A stretch of DNA of 64,000 nucleotides from JANQOZ01 sp045106555. GTDB lineage: Bacteria > Pseudomonadota > Gammaproteobacteria > Xanthomonadales > SZUA-38. Below are positions 17,144-25,621 of the stretch, in pieces. The stretch is taken from contig JBGCET010000017.1 in the NCBI GenBank assembly GCA_045106555.1, positions 1-64,000 on the forward strand, given 5' to 3'. The first letter of the stretch is position 1; every line of letters starts with the position of its first letter. Position numbers and translations under genes: made by a program. The notes below the pieces were generated by a model. The model did no database searches. It saw only the letters and a program-made list of their open reading frames with translations, and was not told where the DNA came from.

Positions 17144-17874
17144 AGCGCACTGGCCACAGGCTCGCATTGTGCGTTGCCGCATCCGTTGTTGTTCAGCTAC
17201 TGGTCCTGGCCTGGTTTGGCCGCCCGGTGTCGCGTCCACTTTCCTTACCCACCTTGGAAGTATTGCTGGTCAGCCCTAAAAACCGAAACCAGCCGGCGAG
17301 CACAGGGCAGCCGGCATCGCCAGCAAACGCCCATCAGGAACCCGCCTCAGAAAGCCTGGCCCCGCAGCCTCACGATCATCGAACAATGTCCGCATCAAGG
17401 ACCTTGGAAACCAACGATGAGACGTCATCCACGGATCAACAATTGCTGGCAACAGCGCCATCTTCGCCGACTCAGCTCAGTGCGCCGACCATTGATTTGT
17501 CTACCGGCCTCTCACCGCCTCAACCGATGCTTGAGGGTAGCGCAATGGCCCCGGCTGCCAGTATCGTGGAACCGTCAAATACCGGTGTCATTTTGGCGAT
17601 TCGCCAGCGCCTGGCCCAGTATCAGTCCTATCCTGCCAGCGCCCGTCGACGAGGGGTTGAAGGGGCTGCAACCGTGCGTTTTATTATCAGTCGCCGCGGC
17701 GAACTCATGAACAGCGAGTTGCTCAAATCCTCCGGGTCTAAACATTTGGACCAGGCCGCACTAAGGTTGGTTGCTGACGCCGCCCCTTATCCACCGCTAC
17801 CGGGCCATATTGGTGCGGCAAGACTGGAGGTAAAAATCCCTATCGAGTATCGCTTGCAGCCGCCTGCCATCTGA
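17140..17874 (+). CDS. TonB-family energy-transducing protein
   Basis: 244 residues, ATGA overlap with the preceding gene. One N-terminal membrane anchor (ALCVAASVVVQLLVLAWFG), then a periplasmic linker of ~110 residues rich in P, S, Q and T. The C-terminal TonB domain covers ~150-244: YQSYPASARRRGVEGAATV, FIISRRGELMNSELLKSSG, LDQAALRLVADAAPYPPLPG. TonB passes proton-motive-force energy from ExbB-ExbD to outer-membrane receptors. No exbB/exbD lie here; TolQR or a distant ExbBD must serve it. Position in the cassette suggests it is dedicated to the receptor at 19427. Confidence 0.88.
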   Translation: MKRTGHRLALCVAASVVVQLLVLAWFGRPVSRPLSLPTLEVLLVSPKNRNQPASTGQPASPANAHQEPASESLAPQPHDHRTMSASRTLETNDETSSTDQQLLATAPSSPTQLSAPTIDLSTGLSPPQPMLEGSAMAPAASIVEPSNTGVILAIRQRLAQYQSYPASARRRGVEGAATVRFIISRRGELMNSELLKSSGSKHLDQAALRLVADAAPYPPLPGHIGAARLEVKIPIEYRLQPPAI

Positions 17875-17900
17875 ATGTGCCGCTGCGGAAAGACATCGGC

Positions 17901-18404
17901 ATGACATTGGAAAGCGCTGCTAAAGCCGTTGAACTACATCGTCAGGAACTCACGTCATTTGCCGCAGCGATGGTCGGCGCCGACCGCGCCGAAGATGTGG
18001 TGCAGGACGCGTGTTTTCGGCTGGCCCGTGCGATGGAGCGTCAACCAACGGATCAGCCAATCAAAAACGTACGCGCTTATTTGTTTCGCATTACCGCCAA
18101 TTTGGCGCGGGACCTTCTGCGTCGCGATAAGCGATCTGACAGACATTTGAAAACCCTGGTCGACGACGACCACAGCCCCGCGGCCGGTGATGTGGCTGCG
18201 CTTGACGAGCAGCTGATCTTACTGCGCCAGGCAATTGCCAACCTGCCCAAAAAGTGTCGGCGTGCGTTTGTGGCGCGAAAATACGAAGGACTTTCGTACC
18301 GGGAAATAGCCGCCCGAGAGGGCATTACGGAAAAAACCGTAGAAAACCACATTGGCCGCGCACTGAAACTTCTGCGTGAGTCCATGGCGCGCTCGGTGCA
18401 ATAG
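17901..18404 (+). CDS. ECF sigma factor, FecI-like
   Basis: Starting at the ATG at 17901 (167 residues, preceded by ggaaag); a GTG at 17877 would add eight residues. Region 2 is LTSFAAAMVGADRAEDVVQD, with NVRAYLFRITANLARDLLRR following. Region 4 is LPKKCRRAFVARKYEGLSY then REIAAREGITEKTVENHIGR, a clear helix-turn-helix. Alternative sigma factors of this class are held by a FecR-type protein and released when an outer-membrane receptor binds ligand. The next gene encodes such a FecR and the one after it the receptor. The target promoter is unknown; the cassette itself is the obvious candidate. Confidence 0.93.
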   Translation: MTLESAAKAVELHRQELTSFAAAMVGADRAEDVVQDACFRLARAMERQPTDQPIKNVRAYLFRITANLARDLLRRDKRSDRHLKTLVDDDHSPAAGDVAALDEQLILLRQAIANLPKKCRRAFVARKYEGLSYREIAAREGITEKTVENHIGRALKLLRESMARSVQ

Positions 18405-18491
18405 TGCAACACAGATTCGAAAACCGGATTCCCGCTGGCCAACGGGCCATATGCCGGCGGTTTGGGGGATAAGGGTCACAGGAACGTTGTT

Positions 18492-19427
18492 ATGAACACG
18501 ACTGAGGAAAAAACGGCAACAATGGAACAGGCAGCGCAGTGGATGAGCCGACTGGGCGCGACTGATCATCCCAATTGGGGCGATCCGGACTTCACCCATT
18601 GGTTGGATCAATCTATCTCGCACCGCGAAGCCTTTGCCGAGGTCAGCGCCCTGTGGTTTGCCGCCGAACAGCTGCCACCTCCCGTGGCCACTTCACATGT
18701 TGACTGGGAGCCTTTGGCAGCGCCAACGTTCCGTTTCGGGCGCTGGCGACTGTGGGCTGGTGCGGCACTGGGACTGATGGTACTGCTGGTGTTACCAACA
18801 CTGCCCCAACGCTGGACGGCCGTGCAGGCTGACTACGTCACCGAACGGGGCGAAACGGCAACTATCACCCTGAAAGACGGCTCCACCATTCAGCTGGCCG
18901 GCCACAGCGCGGTCAGTCGTTCCGACAATGGACGCGGCATCGAACTGCACTACGGTGAAGCCTTCCTTACCGTCACACACGACCCGCAAGATCCTTTCGT
19001 TGTCGCCACCGGTGACTCGGCAGTCACCGTATTGGGCACACAGTTTGGTGTTGCCTGGCGCAACGATGAACATCGAGCGGGCGTGGTAAGCGGCCGGATT
19101 GAAGTCGCTGTAGAACATCAACAGCCCATTCAACTCGGACCCGGACAACATGCCCTGAACGGCTCACTCTCTCCGCATCCCGACCGGGATCATGATTACT
19201 TTTCTTGGCGCTCAGGGAATCTGGTATTTTCCGATGCGCCGCTCAGCCATGTGCTCGATCGTATTGCCCCTTTCTTATCCCAGCGGGTGATCCGATTGCC
19301 CGGCACTGACGATCCAAAGGTAACCGCTGTGGTTAACCTGAACGTGGGCGAACAGCTGCTTGAAAGCCTCGTCCAAAGTGCCGACATGCAGCTCCTGTCA
19401 GCCGGGCCGGTTACACTGCTGTACTGA
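18492..19427 (+). CDS. FecR-type anti-sigma regulator
   Basis: 311 residues from the ATG at 18492, preceded by aggaa. A TTG at 18462 would add ten. The N-terminal DUF4880-type sigma-binding region (QAAQWMSRLGATDHPNWGDP, FTHWLDQSISHREAFAEV) is followed by one TM helix (WAGAALGLMVLLVLPTL) and a periplasmic FecR domain (YVTERGETATITLKDGSTIQ, GEAFLTVTHDPQDPFVVATG, VTVLGTQFGV). The C-terminal ~75 residues are the receptor-contacting STN-like domain (LSHVLDRIAPFLSQRVIRLP). It should inhibit or activate the sigma factor at 17901 depending on receptor state. The stop and the receptor start overlap as TGATG. Confidence 0.93.
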   Translation: MNTTEEKTATMEQAAQWMSRLGATDHPNWGDPDFTHWLDQSISHREAFAEVSALWFAAEQLPPPVATSHVDWEPLAAPTFRFGRWRLWAGAALGLMVLLVLPTLPQRWTAVQADYVTERGETATITLKDGSTIQLAGHSAVSRSDNGRGIELHYGEAFLTVTHDPQDPFVVATGDSAVTVLGTQFGVAWRNDEHRAGVVSGRIEVAVEHQQPIQLGPGQHALNGSLSPHPDRDHDYFSWRSGNLVFSDAPLSHVLDRIAPFLSQRVIRLPGTDDPKVTAVVNLNVGEQLLESLVQSADMQLLSAGPVTLLY

Positions 19428-21757
19428 TGATCGAAAAGACCCGTCGATACGGGCTGCTGGCCTTGCTGTTGAGCGTAGCGCTGGCAGCTCCGACCGTGCA
19501 TGCACAAACCCTGGAGCAGGCGCTACGACGAATCAGCGAGGCCCAGGGCTGGAACTATCTGCTTGGGCCTGGCGTTAATTTGTCCTTGTCTGTGGACGAC
19601 GATATCACCACCGAGGGAGCGCTTATTCAGTGGTTACCGTCGGCGGGCATCACCCTCCACATTCTGCCGTCCGGCGACCGAGAGCTGCGAAAACTCAGCC
19701 TTGCCAAAGTGAGTCTTGATGCACTGCCGATTACAGCTCAGACCCTCAGCGGCAGCGGCCCTCCGCTGCGGGCTGGCGTCAGCGCCACCGTGTTCAGCGC
19801 TGAAGACATTGCCAATCTTAACGACACTCAACTCGATCAACTGTTCGCTCGCGCGGCCAACGTTTTTGGTAGCGGGGATGAATATTACGTTCGCGGTGTG
19901 GCCAGCGGCGGCGATCTCAACACCCTGGGAAACGCCGCTGCGTTGGTGGGAAAAGCGCCGCTGGCCGGCGTTGTGCTAGGTAATCTGCCGTTAAGCACCT
20001 GGGACACCTCCCGCGCAGGTTTTGAGCGCGGAAATCGCAGCGCCAGCGTGGCAGGGCCGTTTAGCAGCTTCGCCGGGCGAATCAGCATTGAACCCACTGC
20101 ACCCGGCTTTCAGTCCGAGCAGCGAATCAACGTTGGCGTTACTGAACTACTGGATACGCAGGTATCGCTGCTGACTAACCCGGTACTCATTGAAGATGAA
20201 TTGGCGCTGCGGGTGAGCGTGGATCGCCAGACGTTAGCGGGTACCTTGACCGACCCAGGCACTTTACGCAACGAGGGTTTGGGCAAAAATTATGATGGCC
20301 GCCGCAGCACCACCGGCCGCGCCGCATTGCTGTGGGAACCGGCCGATTGGCCCTCGCTACGATTCACCCTGGATCTGATGGCAATCAACGGCAGCTCCGG
20401 GCCCCAGCGAATAGCAACCACAGACCCGTTTTCTCGAGTTGGTAGAAGTCCGCCGTTTCGGCGCCGCAACGTTGACGGGCAGCTTGCCACCCTGACCGGC
20501 ATGATGCAGCGCAAACCTGTGGGACAGATCAGTCTGGATTTGGTGGCGTCCCGTGGCACGGCCGAGCTGCTACCCAGCCGAGTCCTATCCAATGACCTGG
20601 ACCCTACTGATCCGTTGGTCGATGAAGAGCATGATGATCTCAAGTTTGCTCATCTGAACTGGCAGAAAACCTGGGGTAACACCACAGTTGGTGTTGGGCT
20701 CAGCAGCGGTCAGAATTTGCACAATGATGGCTACCTGCGCGAACAGCGAAGCTGGACATTGCGCAGCAGACTCTCGCGCAAAACCGCCGCTATTTCCCTG
20801 GACACTGCACTCACGTCCCACTGGAAGCTGCAGGCAGGACTACGTTATACCCGCGATCACCTGCAACGCAGTTGTCGCAGTTCACTGCTGTTGTCACCAA
20901 CCGGAGCAGACAGCGACTGCCTGCAGGTTCTGGGACTGCTGCTTATCCCCCAGGACGGACAATTCGAGGCGTTTAGCCAGCGCTACAGCAACGCCAGCCC
21001 GGAGCTTGCGCTTGCCTATAAACCTTCGGACTTAGATGAGTACTTTGTGCGCCTGGCGGAAGGGTTTAACGCTGGCGGCGCGATCTCGGATGCAACCTTC
21101 AGCGGAACGCCACAATGGATATTTTACGACCCGGAGCGTTCACGCAGCGCCGAACTGGGTTGGCGCGGAAAACATGGTCGGCTGAATATTGATGCCACCG
21201 TGTTTCACACCGAACTGGATCGGCAGTGGCAGGTCGTTCAAGGGAACGTGGGACTGGGAGACGTCATTAACGCAGGCAATTCGAGAAGCAGAGGGGTTGA
21301 GCTGGATGGGCGCTGGAAACTCGACTCTGCCCATCAGCTGGCGTTCAGTCTCGGCTGGCTGGATACCCGGTTCAACAACTTCTTGCCTTTTGAAACTGAC
21401 GCGCAACTTGAATCCGCGGCCGGCAACCAGTTTCCAGGCGCACCAGAATTTTCTGGGTCGCTAAGCTGGCGTGCACAACTCGGCCCCAGGTGGCAGATTG
21501 GTGCGGGATTGAGTTTTCACGGCGCAGTGCAGGCTAACGCAAACAATCCTGACTCAGCCCGCATTCCCGGCGTGGTGCTCGCCGACCTGAGGATCGCCTG
21601 GCAACGGTCAGCACTGACGCTGGCGCTTACCGCCCGCAATCTGTTTGACAGAAACTATCAGCAAACCACGCCCAATGTTATTCGGCGCAATCAACGTATC
21701 GACTACTTGCCCGGCCGCCCACGGAACGTCGGGGTAACTGTGCAATATGTTTTTTAA
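19427..21757 (+). CDS. TonB-dependent outer-membrane receptor with N-terminal signalling (STN) domain
   Basis: 776 residues. Signal peptide ~1-26 (LLALLLSVALAAPTVHA). STN/secretin-like signalling domain ~27-100 (TLEQALRRISEAQGWNYLLG, ITTEGALIQWLPSAGITLHI). Plug domain ~120-225 (VFSAEDIANLNDTQLDQLF, YYVRGV). The rest is a 22-strand-type barrel with alternating motifs (KLQAGLRYTRD, SAELGWRGKHGRLNIDATVF, NAGNSRSRGVELDG, LTLALTARNLFDRNYQQ) and ends in a terminal phenylalanine (VGVTVQYVF) as outer-membrane barrels do. The STN domain makes it a FecA/PupB-type transducer. The ligand is unknown; no siderophore or sugar genes are adjacent. Its downstream neighbour is paralogue B. Confidence 0.93.
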   Translation: MIEKTRRYGLLALLLSVALAAPTVHAQTLEQALRRISEAQGWNYLLGPGVNLSLSVDDDITTEGALIQWLPSAGITLHILPSGDRELRKLSLAKVSLDALPITAQTLSGSGPPLRAGVSATVFSAEDIANLNDTQLDQLFARAANVFGSGDEYYVRGVASGGDLNTLGNAAALVGKAPLAGVVLGNLPLSTWDTSRAGFERGNRSASVAGPFSSFAGRISIEPTAPGFQSEQRINVGVTELLDTQVSLLTNPVLIEDELALRVSVDRQTLAGTLTDPGTLRNEGLGKNYDGRRSTTGRAALLWEPADWPSLRFTLDLMAINGSSGPQRIATTDPFSRVGRSPPFRRRNVDGQLATLTGMMQRKPVGQISLDLVASRGTAELLPSRVLSNDLDPTDPLVDEEHDDLKFAHLNWQKTWGNTTVGVGLSSGQNLHNDGYLREQRSWTLRSRLSRKTAAISLDTALTSHWKLQAGLRYTRDHLQRSCRSSLLLSPTGADSDCLQVLGLLLIPQDGQFEAFSQRYSNASPELALAYKPSDLDEYFVRLAEGFNAGGAISDATFSGTPQWIFYDPERSRSAELGWRGKHGRLNIDATVFHTELDRQWQVVQGNVGLGDVINAGNSRSRGVELDGRWKLDSAHQLAFSLGWLDTRFNNFLPFETDAQLESAAGNQFPGAPEFSGSLSWRAQLGPRWQIGAGLSFHGAVQANANNPDSARIPGVVLADLRIAWQRSALTLALTARNLFDRNYQQTTPNVIRRNQRIDYLPGRPRNVGVTVQYVF

Positions 21758-21822
21758 CCGACTTTTTGGGGGAAAACGCCGGCCGCCGGCGTCTGCCCGA
21801 CATGGAACCACGGAGTGACATC

Positions 21823-23088
21823 ATGAGAACCGCGATTTTATTTTTGACTCTGCTGTTGGGCCTTTTGGCCAACACCGCCGACGCTGTCAGCCTGGATAGC
21901 AGTGGCCGCAATGCTCAGGTATTGATCTTTCCAGCGTTTACCACCATTGGCGGTTACGAAACGGACTTTACCATTCGCAACAACACGAACCAGGGTAAAG
22001 CACTCAGGGTACTGACAAAAGATTCGCTGGGTGGACGACCCACCATCAGTGTCAACGTGTACCTGAAACCAGGAGATTCATGGAATGCCCGACTCGTTGG
22101 GAAACCCGCTTTCTCGGCGACACTGGTCAGCAACGACGAAAGCTGCACCATTCCACGGGTCACCTTCCCCAGCGCAACTCCTGCTCAGCTGGACAGCAAC
22201 CTGGATAGCGAACGCTTACCCCGATCTCAGCTAAATACTGGGTACATCGAAGTTTTTGAGATGGGAGAAATCAGCGCCGAACTTGCCGCCGACTGTGATG
22301 GAATTGAGCGCCGTTTCCTCGATGGGGTGTGGTCAACGGGCGAGGTCATGGTGAACCAAGACGTCAGCCAACCTGGCGGCGGATTGTCCGGTATGTCTTA
22401 CATCCGCGACACCGATCGAGGCAACACCCTCGCATTTCGCCCAACGGGACTGGCCGATTTCAGCACTGTCCCAAACCACACGGTGAGTCGGCGTGCAGGG
22501 CGTCCCTCACTGGCTAACGTTGTGCCGGCCGAAGCGCAAATCGACGGCCAAACCTTTGCCTTCAGTGCCAGCCCGATCAACGCGGTAGAGGCGGCACTCA
22601 TGACTCAACAACTGTCTGCCGAGTATTTTAGCGAGCGCCAAACGCGGGCCTTTGCCAATGCAATGGTGTTGTTTCCAACCCGGCCCTTCCATGCAAACCC
22701 AGGTTTTTATCGAGCGTTCAGTGAATCGCCGTTTGACGTCAACGATACGCAGGTAAGCGGCAACCTGGTAGACAACACCGGAGACCGGCTTGATGATGTG
22801 TCACCGCCGACAGCTGGCCAACAGTGCGATCGTTATACCGCCGCTTTGAACTTTGTATCGCTGATCGATTTTTTCGCGTTCAGTGCTGTTTGCGAGTTGG
22901 GTGAGGCCCAGCTGTTTTTGTTCGACGACGATGTCCGAGGGGTGCTTGAACTGCCAATGATCGGCGCCGTCGTCGCCGACGACGGCACCACGTTTAATGG
23001 ACTCCCGGCCATCGGGCATCTCCTGCAAACCACCACCGCCAATGCGGACGAGTTTGGCGTATACGCGGTACCCATGATTCGGCAGTAG
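21823..23088 (+). CDS. Exported protein of unknown function, paralogue B of the signalling cassette
   Basis: 421 residues from the ATG at 21823, which has a good ribosome site (cggag, 8 nt upstream). Signal peptide MRTAILFLTLLLGLLANTADA. The mature protein starts VSLDSSGRNAQVLIFPAFTT and aligns with paralogue A (15719). Shared blocks are IRN-GKALR, YL.PGDSW, E.(Y/F)EMG, PGGGL, DRG, RQPSL/GRPSL, PAE, (I/V)(N/H)AV(D/E)A, FPTR and GLP.(I/A). No catalytic motif is visible. Last gene of the cassette; an intrinsic terminator follows at 23116-23144. The paralogues bracket tonB-sigma-fecR-receptor, so they may be outputs of, or partners for, the receptor; this is inference. Confidence 0.82.
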   Translation: MRTAILFLTLLLGLLANTADAVSLDSSGRNAQVLIFPAFTTIGGYETDFTIRNNTNQGKALRVLTKDSLGGRPTISVNVYLKPGDSWNARLVGKPAFSATLVSNDESCTIPRVTFPSATPAQLDSNLDSERLPRSQLNTGYIEVFEMGEISAELAADCDGIERRFLDGVWSTGEVMVNQDVSQPGGGLSGMSYIRDTDRGNTLAFRPTGLADFSTVPNHTVSRRAGRPSLANVVPAEAQIDGQTFAFSASPINAVEAALMTQQLSAEYFSERQTRAFANAMVLFPTRPFHANPGFYRAFSESPFDVNDTQVSGNLVDNTGDRLDDVSPPTAGQQCDRYTAALNFVSLIDFFAFSAVCELGEAQLFLFDDDVRGVLELPMIGAVVADDGTTFNGLPAIGHLLQTTTANADEFGVYAVPMIRQ

Positions 23089-23115
23089 GCGTTTGCGCCA
23101 CTGCCGTGCCCTGTG

Positions 23116-23144
23116 GCGGCCCCATTGCTGGGGCCGCTTTTTTT
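23116..23144 (+). terminator. Intrinsic terminator of the signalling cassette
   Basis: Perfect stem gcggcccc/ggggccgc with 6-nt loop attgct, followed by seven T residues. It ends transcription after paralogue B and lies only 12 bp before the next ATG. Confidence 0.9.
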
Positions 23145-23145
23145 G

Positions 23146-23151
23146 TATAGT
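23146..23151 (+). promoter_or_regulatory. Possible -10 element just before the small membrane-protein gene
   Basis: TATAGT sits directly after the terminator T-run and only 5 bp before the ATG at 23157. If used, the transcript would be leaderless. No good -35 is visible because the terminator stem occupies that space. Weak evidence. Confidence 0.25.
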
Positions 23152-23156
23152 GAGGC

Positions 23157-23474
23157 ATGGACGACCAACACCCGTCAGTGTCTGCTCAAGCCCCTCTATC
23201 CCCCTGGAGGGTTTTGCTTTGGTTGCTCTGGGTTGCTGAAATTGGCGCCTTTATTTTTCTCGCCGGCTGCGCTGCGTTCATCGGCATTGACCTTTCCAAA
23301 ACACCTATTCCATTGGTGATGGGCCTGCTGATTGGTTTGGGCGTTTTCGCTTTCGGCATTAAAGCGACCTTCAACCTGAAGGAATCGGGCAGACACAAGC
23401 TGGGCGCCGGTATCACGCTGATGCTCCTCGCCGGGTTTATTGTCTTTGGCGGCTGTCTGATATCGCTGCAATGA
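23157..23474 (+). CDS. Small three-helix membrane protein of unknown function
   Basis: 105 residues with three hydrophobic segments: ~18-43 (VLLWLLWVAEIGAFIFLAGC), ~52-70 (PLVMGLLIGLGVFAFGIKA) and ~84-102 (GITLMLLAGFIVFGGCLI). I do not recognise the family. It lies 7 bp before an Lgt-like membrane enzyme, which is 4 bp-coupled to a radical SAM gene, so the three probably form one unit. Two cysteines sit inside helices. The gene starts 12 bp after a strong terminator, so its promoter position is puzzling. A subunit or accessory role for the Lgt-like enzyme is only a guess. Confidence 0.7.
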   Translation: MDDQHPSVSAQAPLSPWRVLLWLLWVAEIGAFIFLAGCAAFIGIDLSKTPIPLVMGLLIGLGVFAFGIKATFNLKESGRHKLGAGITLMLLAGFIVFGGCLISLQ

Positions 23475-23481
23475 CACCATC

Positions 23482-24207
23482 GTGACGATCAACCATCTTG
23501 CCTTTGACCTGTTAGCGTATTTCGCCGCTGCCCTCGTCACGATGGTAGTGTCCCGGAGAATGTCTTCTCCGGTACCCAAACCCCGCAACACCGCATATCT
23601 CCTGGTGCTTACCCAGGGAGTCATTATCGGCAGTGTGGTTCTGGGCAGCGCCAATTTATGGCTATCGGGTGTTACCGGGGTATTGGGAAAATCCATACTC
23701 GGGGCCATTTGTGGCGGCATTGTCGCCATCGAAATTTTTAAGCGTCACTGGCAAATTCATGGATCAACAGGGGCCAGAATGGTTCCCGGGCTACTGGTTG
23801 GAATCATGATCGGTCGCCTGGGCTGTTTTCAGGCCGGGCTTTCAGATCAAACCTACGGCGTCGCCACCCATGGTCCTTGGGCCGTAGACTTTGGCGATGG
23901 AGTCCTTCGCCACCCGGTCCAACTTTACGAATGTCTGGCCATGGGGATGCTGCTGGCGGGAATCCTCTTGCTATGGCCCGGCTCGAGCCGAACGCTGAGA
24001 CACTGGCTGCAGTCCAACGGCTTCTACCTGTTTGCCCTGTACTACGCCCTGCAACGATTTTGTTGGGAGTTTTTGAAACCCTACGCGACGCTATTAGGAC
24101 CGTTAAACCTGTTTCACCTGGTCTGTGCGGCGCTGGCGGCTTATGCCCTGTTTATGCTCAGCCGGTCGTCACCACAACACCACCTGGCAACGGAGAGTTC
24201 CGCTTGA
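23482..24207 (+). CDS. Lgt-like (prolipoprotein diacylglyceryl transferase-related) membrane protein
   Basis: 241 residues, GTG start. About six or seven TM segments. The Lgt hallmark regions are recognisable: GRLGCFQAGLSDQTYG (canonical Lgt has G-R-x-G-N-F-x-N-G/E), then WAVDFGDGVLRHPVQLYE, which matches the Lgt HP.QLYE block, and YYALQRFCWEFLKP, matching the RF..EF block with the catalytic-type Arg/Glu. The asparagines and glutamate of the true Lgt signature are replaced. So it is a divergent clade, probably not the housekeeping Lgt. Lgt moves a diacylglyceryl group from phosphatidylglycerol to a cysteine; the donor or acceptor may differ here. The stop overlaps the radical SAM start (TTGA). 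Confidence 0.78.
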   Translation: MTINHLAFDLLAYFAAALVTMVVSRRMSSPVPKPRNTAYLLVLTQGVIIGSVVLGSANLWLSGVTGVLGKSILGAICGGIVAIEIFKRHWQIHGSTGARMVPGLLVGIMIGRLGCFQAGLSDQTYGVATHGPWAVDFGDGVLRHPVQLYECLAMGMLLAGILLLWPGSSRTLRHWLQSNGFYLFALYYALQRFCWEFLKPYATLLGPLNLFHLVCAALAAYALFMLSRSSPQHHLATESSA

Positions 24208-25604
24208 ACACTGATTCTCGTCAACGGCCTTACTTGTTTTACGGTCAAACGCAATCGTTGTGCGAACAGTGCCTGGTGCTCGTTCCCGCAAAAATCGTCT
24301 TCATGGACGAATGTGTGTTTTACCTCAAACGTTGCCCGCAACACGGTTCACAAAAAACCCTGGTTTCGACCGACATCCCTTATTTCCTGAAGTGCAAAGA
24401 GTACCTCAAGCCCGGCGATATACCCCATCAGTTCCAGACCCGCATTGAACGGGGCTGCCCCTACGATTGCGGCTTATGCCCGGATCATGAACAACATTCC
24501 TGTCTGGCCATTTTTGACATCATTGATGAATGCAACATGCGCTGCCCTATCTGTTACGCCGATTCCGCGCCCCACCGGGGCAATCCAAAATCCATGCAGC
24601 AGATTCAGGCCATGCTCAACACTCTTTTGGCCAGCGAAATCACTCCAGACCTCGTTCAGGTGTCAGGCGGAGAACCAACGCTGCACCCAGAAATCCTGGA
24701 CATCCTCAGCCTGATTCATCGGTCCGAGGTTCGCCACCTGATGCTGAACACCAACGGAATTCGCATCGCCAGGGAACCAGCGTTCGCCGATCAACTGGCC
24801 AAATTCAACCAGGGTTTTGAGGTGTATCTTCAGTTCGACTCACTCAAAGCCGACGCGCTCAGGGCTCTGCGTGGCATCGACGCACGAAGAACTCGGGAAG
24901 ATGCCTTGAAACACCTTGAGCAGCGCGGCATTTCCACCACCTTGGTGTGTACCGTGCAGAAAGGTGTCAACGACCATGAAATCGATGACCTCATAGCCTA
25001 TGCGCTGAAGTGGCGCTGCGTGCGGGGCATCACCTTTCAGCCTATCCAGCGGGCCGGGCGAACCGAGAATTTCGCCAAGCCCGACCGCTTCACTCTCAGC
25101 GATATTCGAACCCAGATTGCCAGCGGGAGCAATGCCTTTTCAGATGACGATTTGCTGCCTCTTCCCTGTCACCCGGAGAACATTTGCATCGGTTATGCCT
25201 TGCGCAACTCTGAAGAGCCACAACAACTGGCTCCCATTTCCGGCCTGATCTCTCGAGAGACACTGCTGTCCGGTACCGGGAACACCATCACGTTCGAAAC
25301 CAGCAGCGAATTGAAAGACGCCTTTCTGGATACGTTCTCGTTAGATGCCTTAAGCCCAGATGTTGCAGAGAGGCTGCAGACATTGCTGTGTTGCTTACCT
25401 CGGGTGGAGGCACCGGACCTGAGCTACGAAAACGTGTTTCGGGTGGTGATCATGTCGTTCCTGGATGCCCATGATTTTTGCATCTCCTCGGTGAAACGAT
25501 CTTGTGTCCATTTTGTGACGCCCCAGGGCAAGATCTATCCGTTTGATACTTACAACCTGTTTTATCGCGATAGGGTGGAATTGCCGGGCGTCTCTTCCAG
25601 TTGA
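24204..25604 (+). CDS. Radical SAM enzyme resembling the tetraether synthase (Tes/MJ0619) family
   Basis: 466 residues from a TTG at 24204, preceded by ggagag and overlapping the Lgt-like stop by 4 bp. The frame is open much further upstream, but that is shadow of the Lgt-like gene. The N-terminal region has a metal-type CEQC motif, KRCPQHG and FLKCKEY. Next comes C85-x3-C89-x2-C92 in GCPYDCGLCPDH, then the radical SAM motif C110-x3-C114-x2-C117 in DECNMRCPICYADS, then VSGGEPTLHPEI. The extra cysteine set with GCPYDCGLCP before the SAM cluster is how I recognise Tes/MJ0619-like enzymes, which join or modify lipid chains in archaea and bacteria. The substrate is not shown by sequence. Pairing with an Lgt-like enzyme points to a lipid or lipid-modified protein. 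Confidence 0.72.
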   Translation: MNTDSRQRPYLFYGQTQSLCEQCLVLVPAKIVFMDECVFYLKRCPQHGSQKTLVSTDIPYFLKCKEYLKPGDIPHQFQTRIERGCPYDCGLCPDHEQHSCLAIFDIIDECNMRCPICYADSAPHRGNPKSMQQIQAMLNTLLASEITPDLVQVSGGEPTLHPEILDILSLIHRSEVRHLMLNTNGIRIAREPAFADQLAKFNQGFEVYLQFDSLKADALRALRGIDARRTREDALKHLEQRGISTTLVCTVQKGVNDHEIDDLIAYALKWRCVRGITFQPIQRAGRTENFAKPDRFTLSDIRTQIASGSNAFSDDDLLPLPCHPENICIGYALRNSEEPQQLAPISGLISRETLLSGTGNTITFETSSELKDAFLDTFSLDALSPDVAERLQTLLCCLPRVEAPDLSYENVFRVVIMSFLDAHDFCISSVKRSCVHFVTPQGKIYPFDTYNLFYRDRVELPGVSSS

Positions 25605-25621
25605 CTGGATGGGGGCGGTAG

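Noticed and set aside
23877..24203. N-terminal extension of the radical SAM frame
   Set aside because: Open frame only; it overlaps the Lgt-like gene, while the TTG at 24204 has a ribosome site and a 4-bp overlap.
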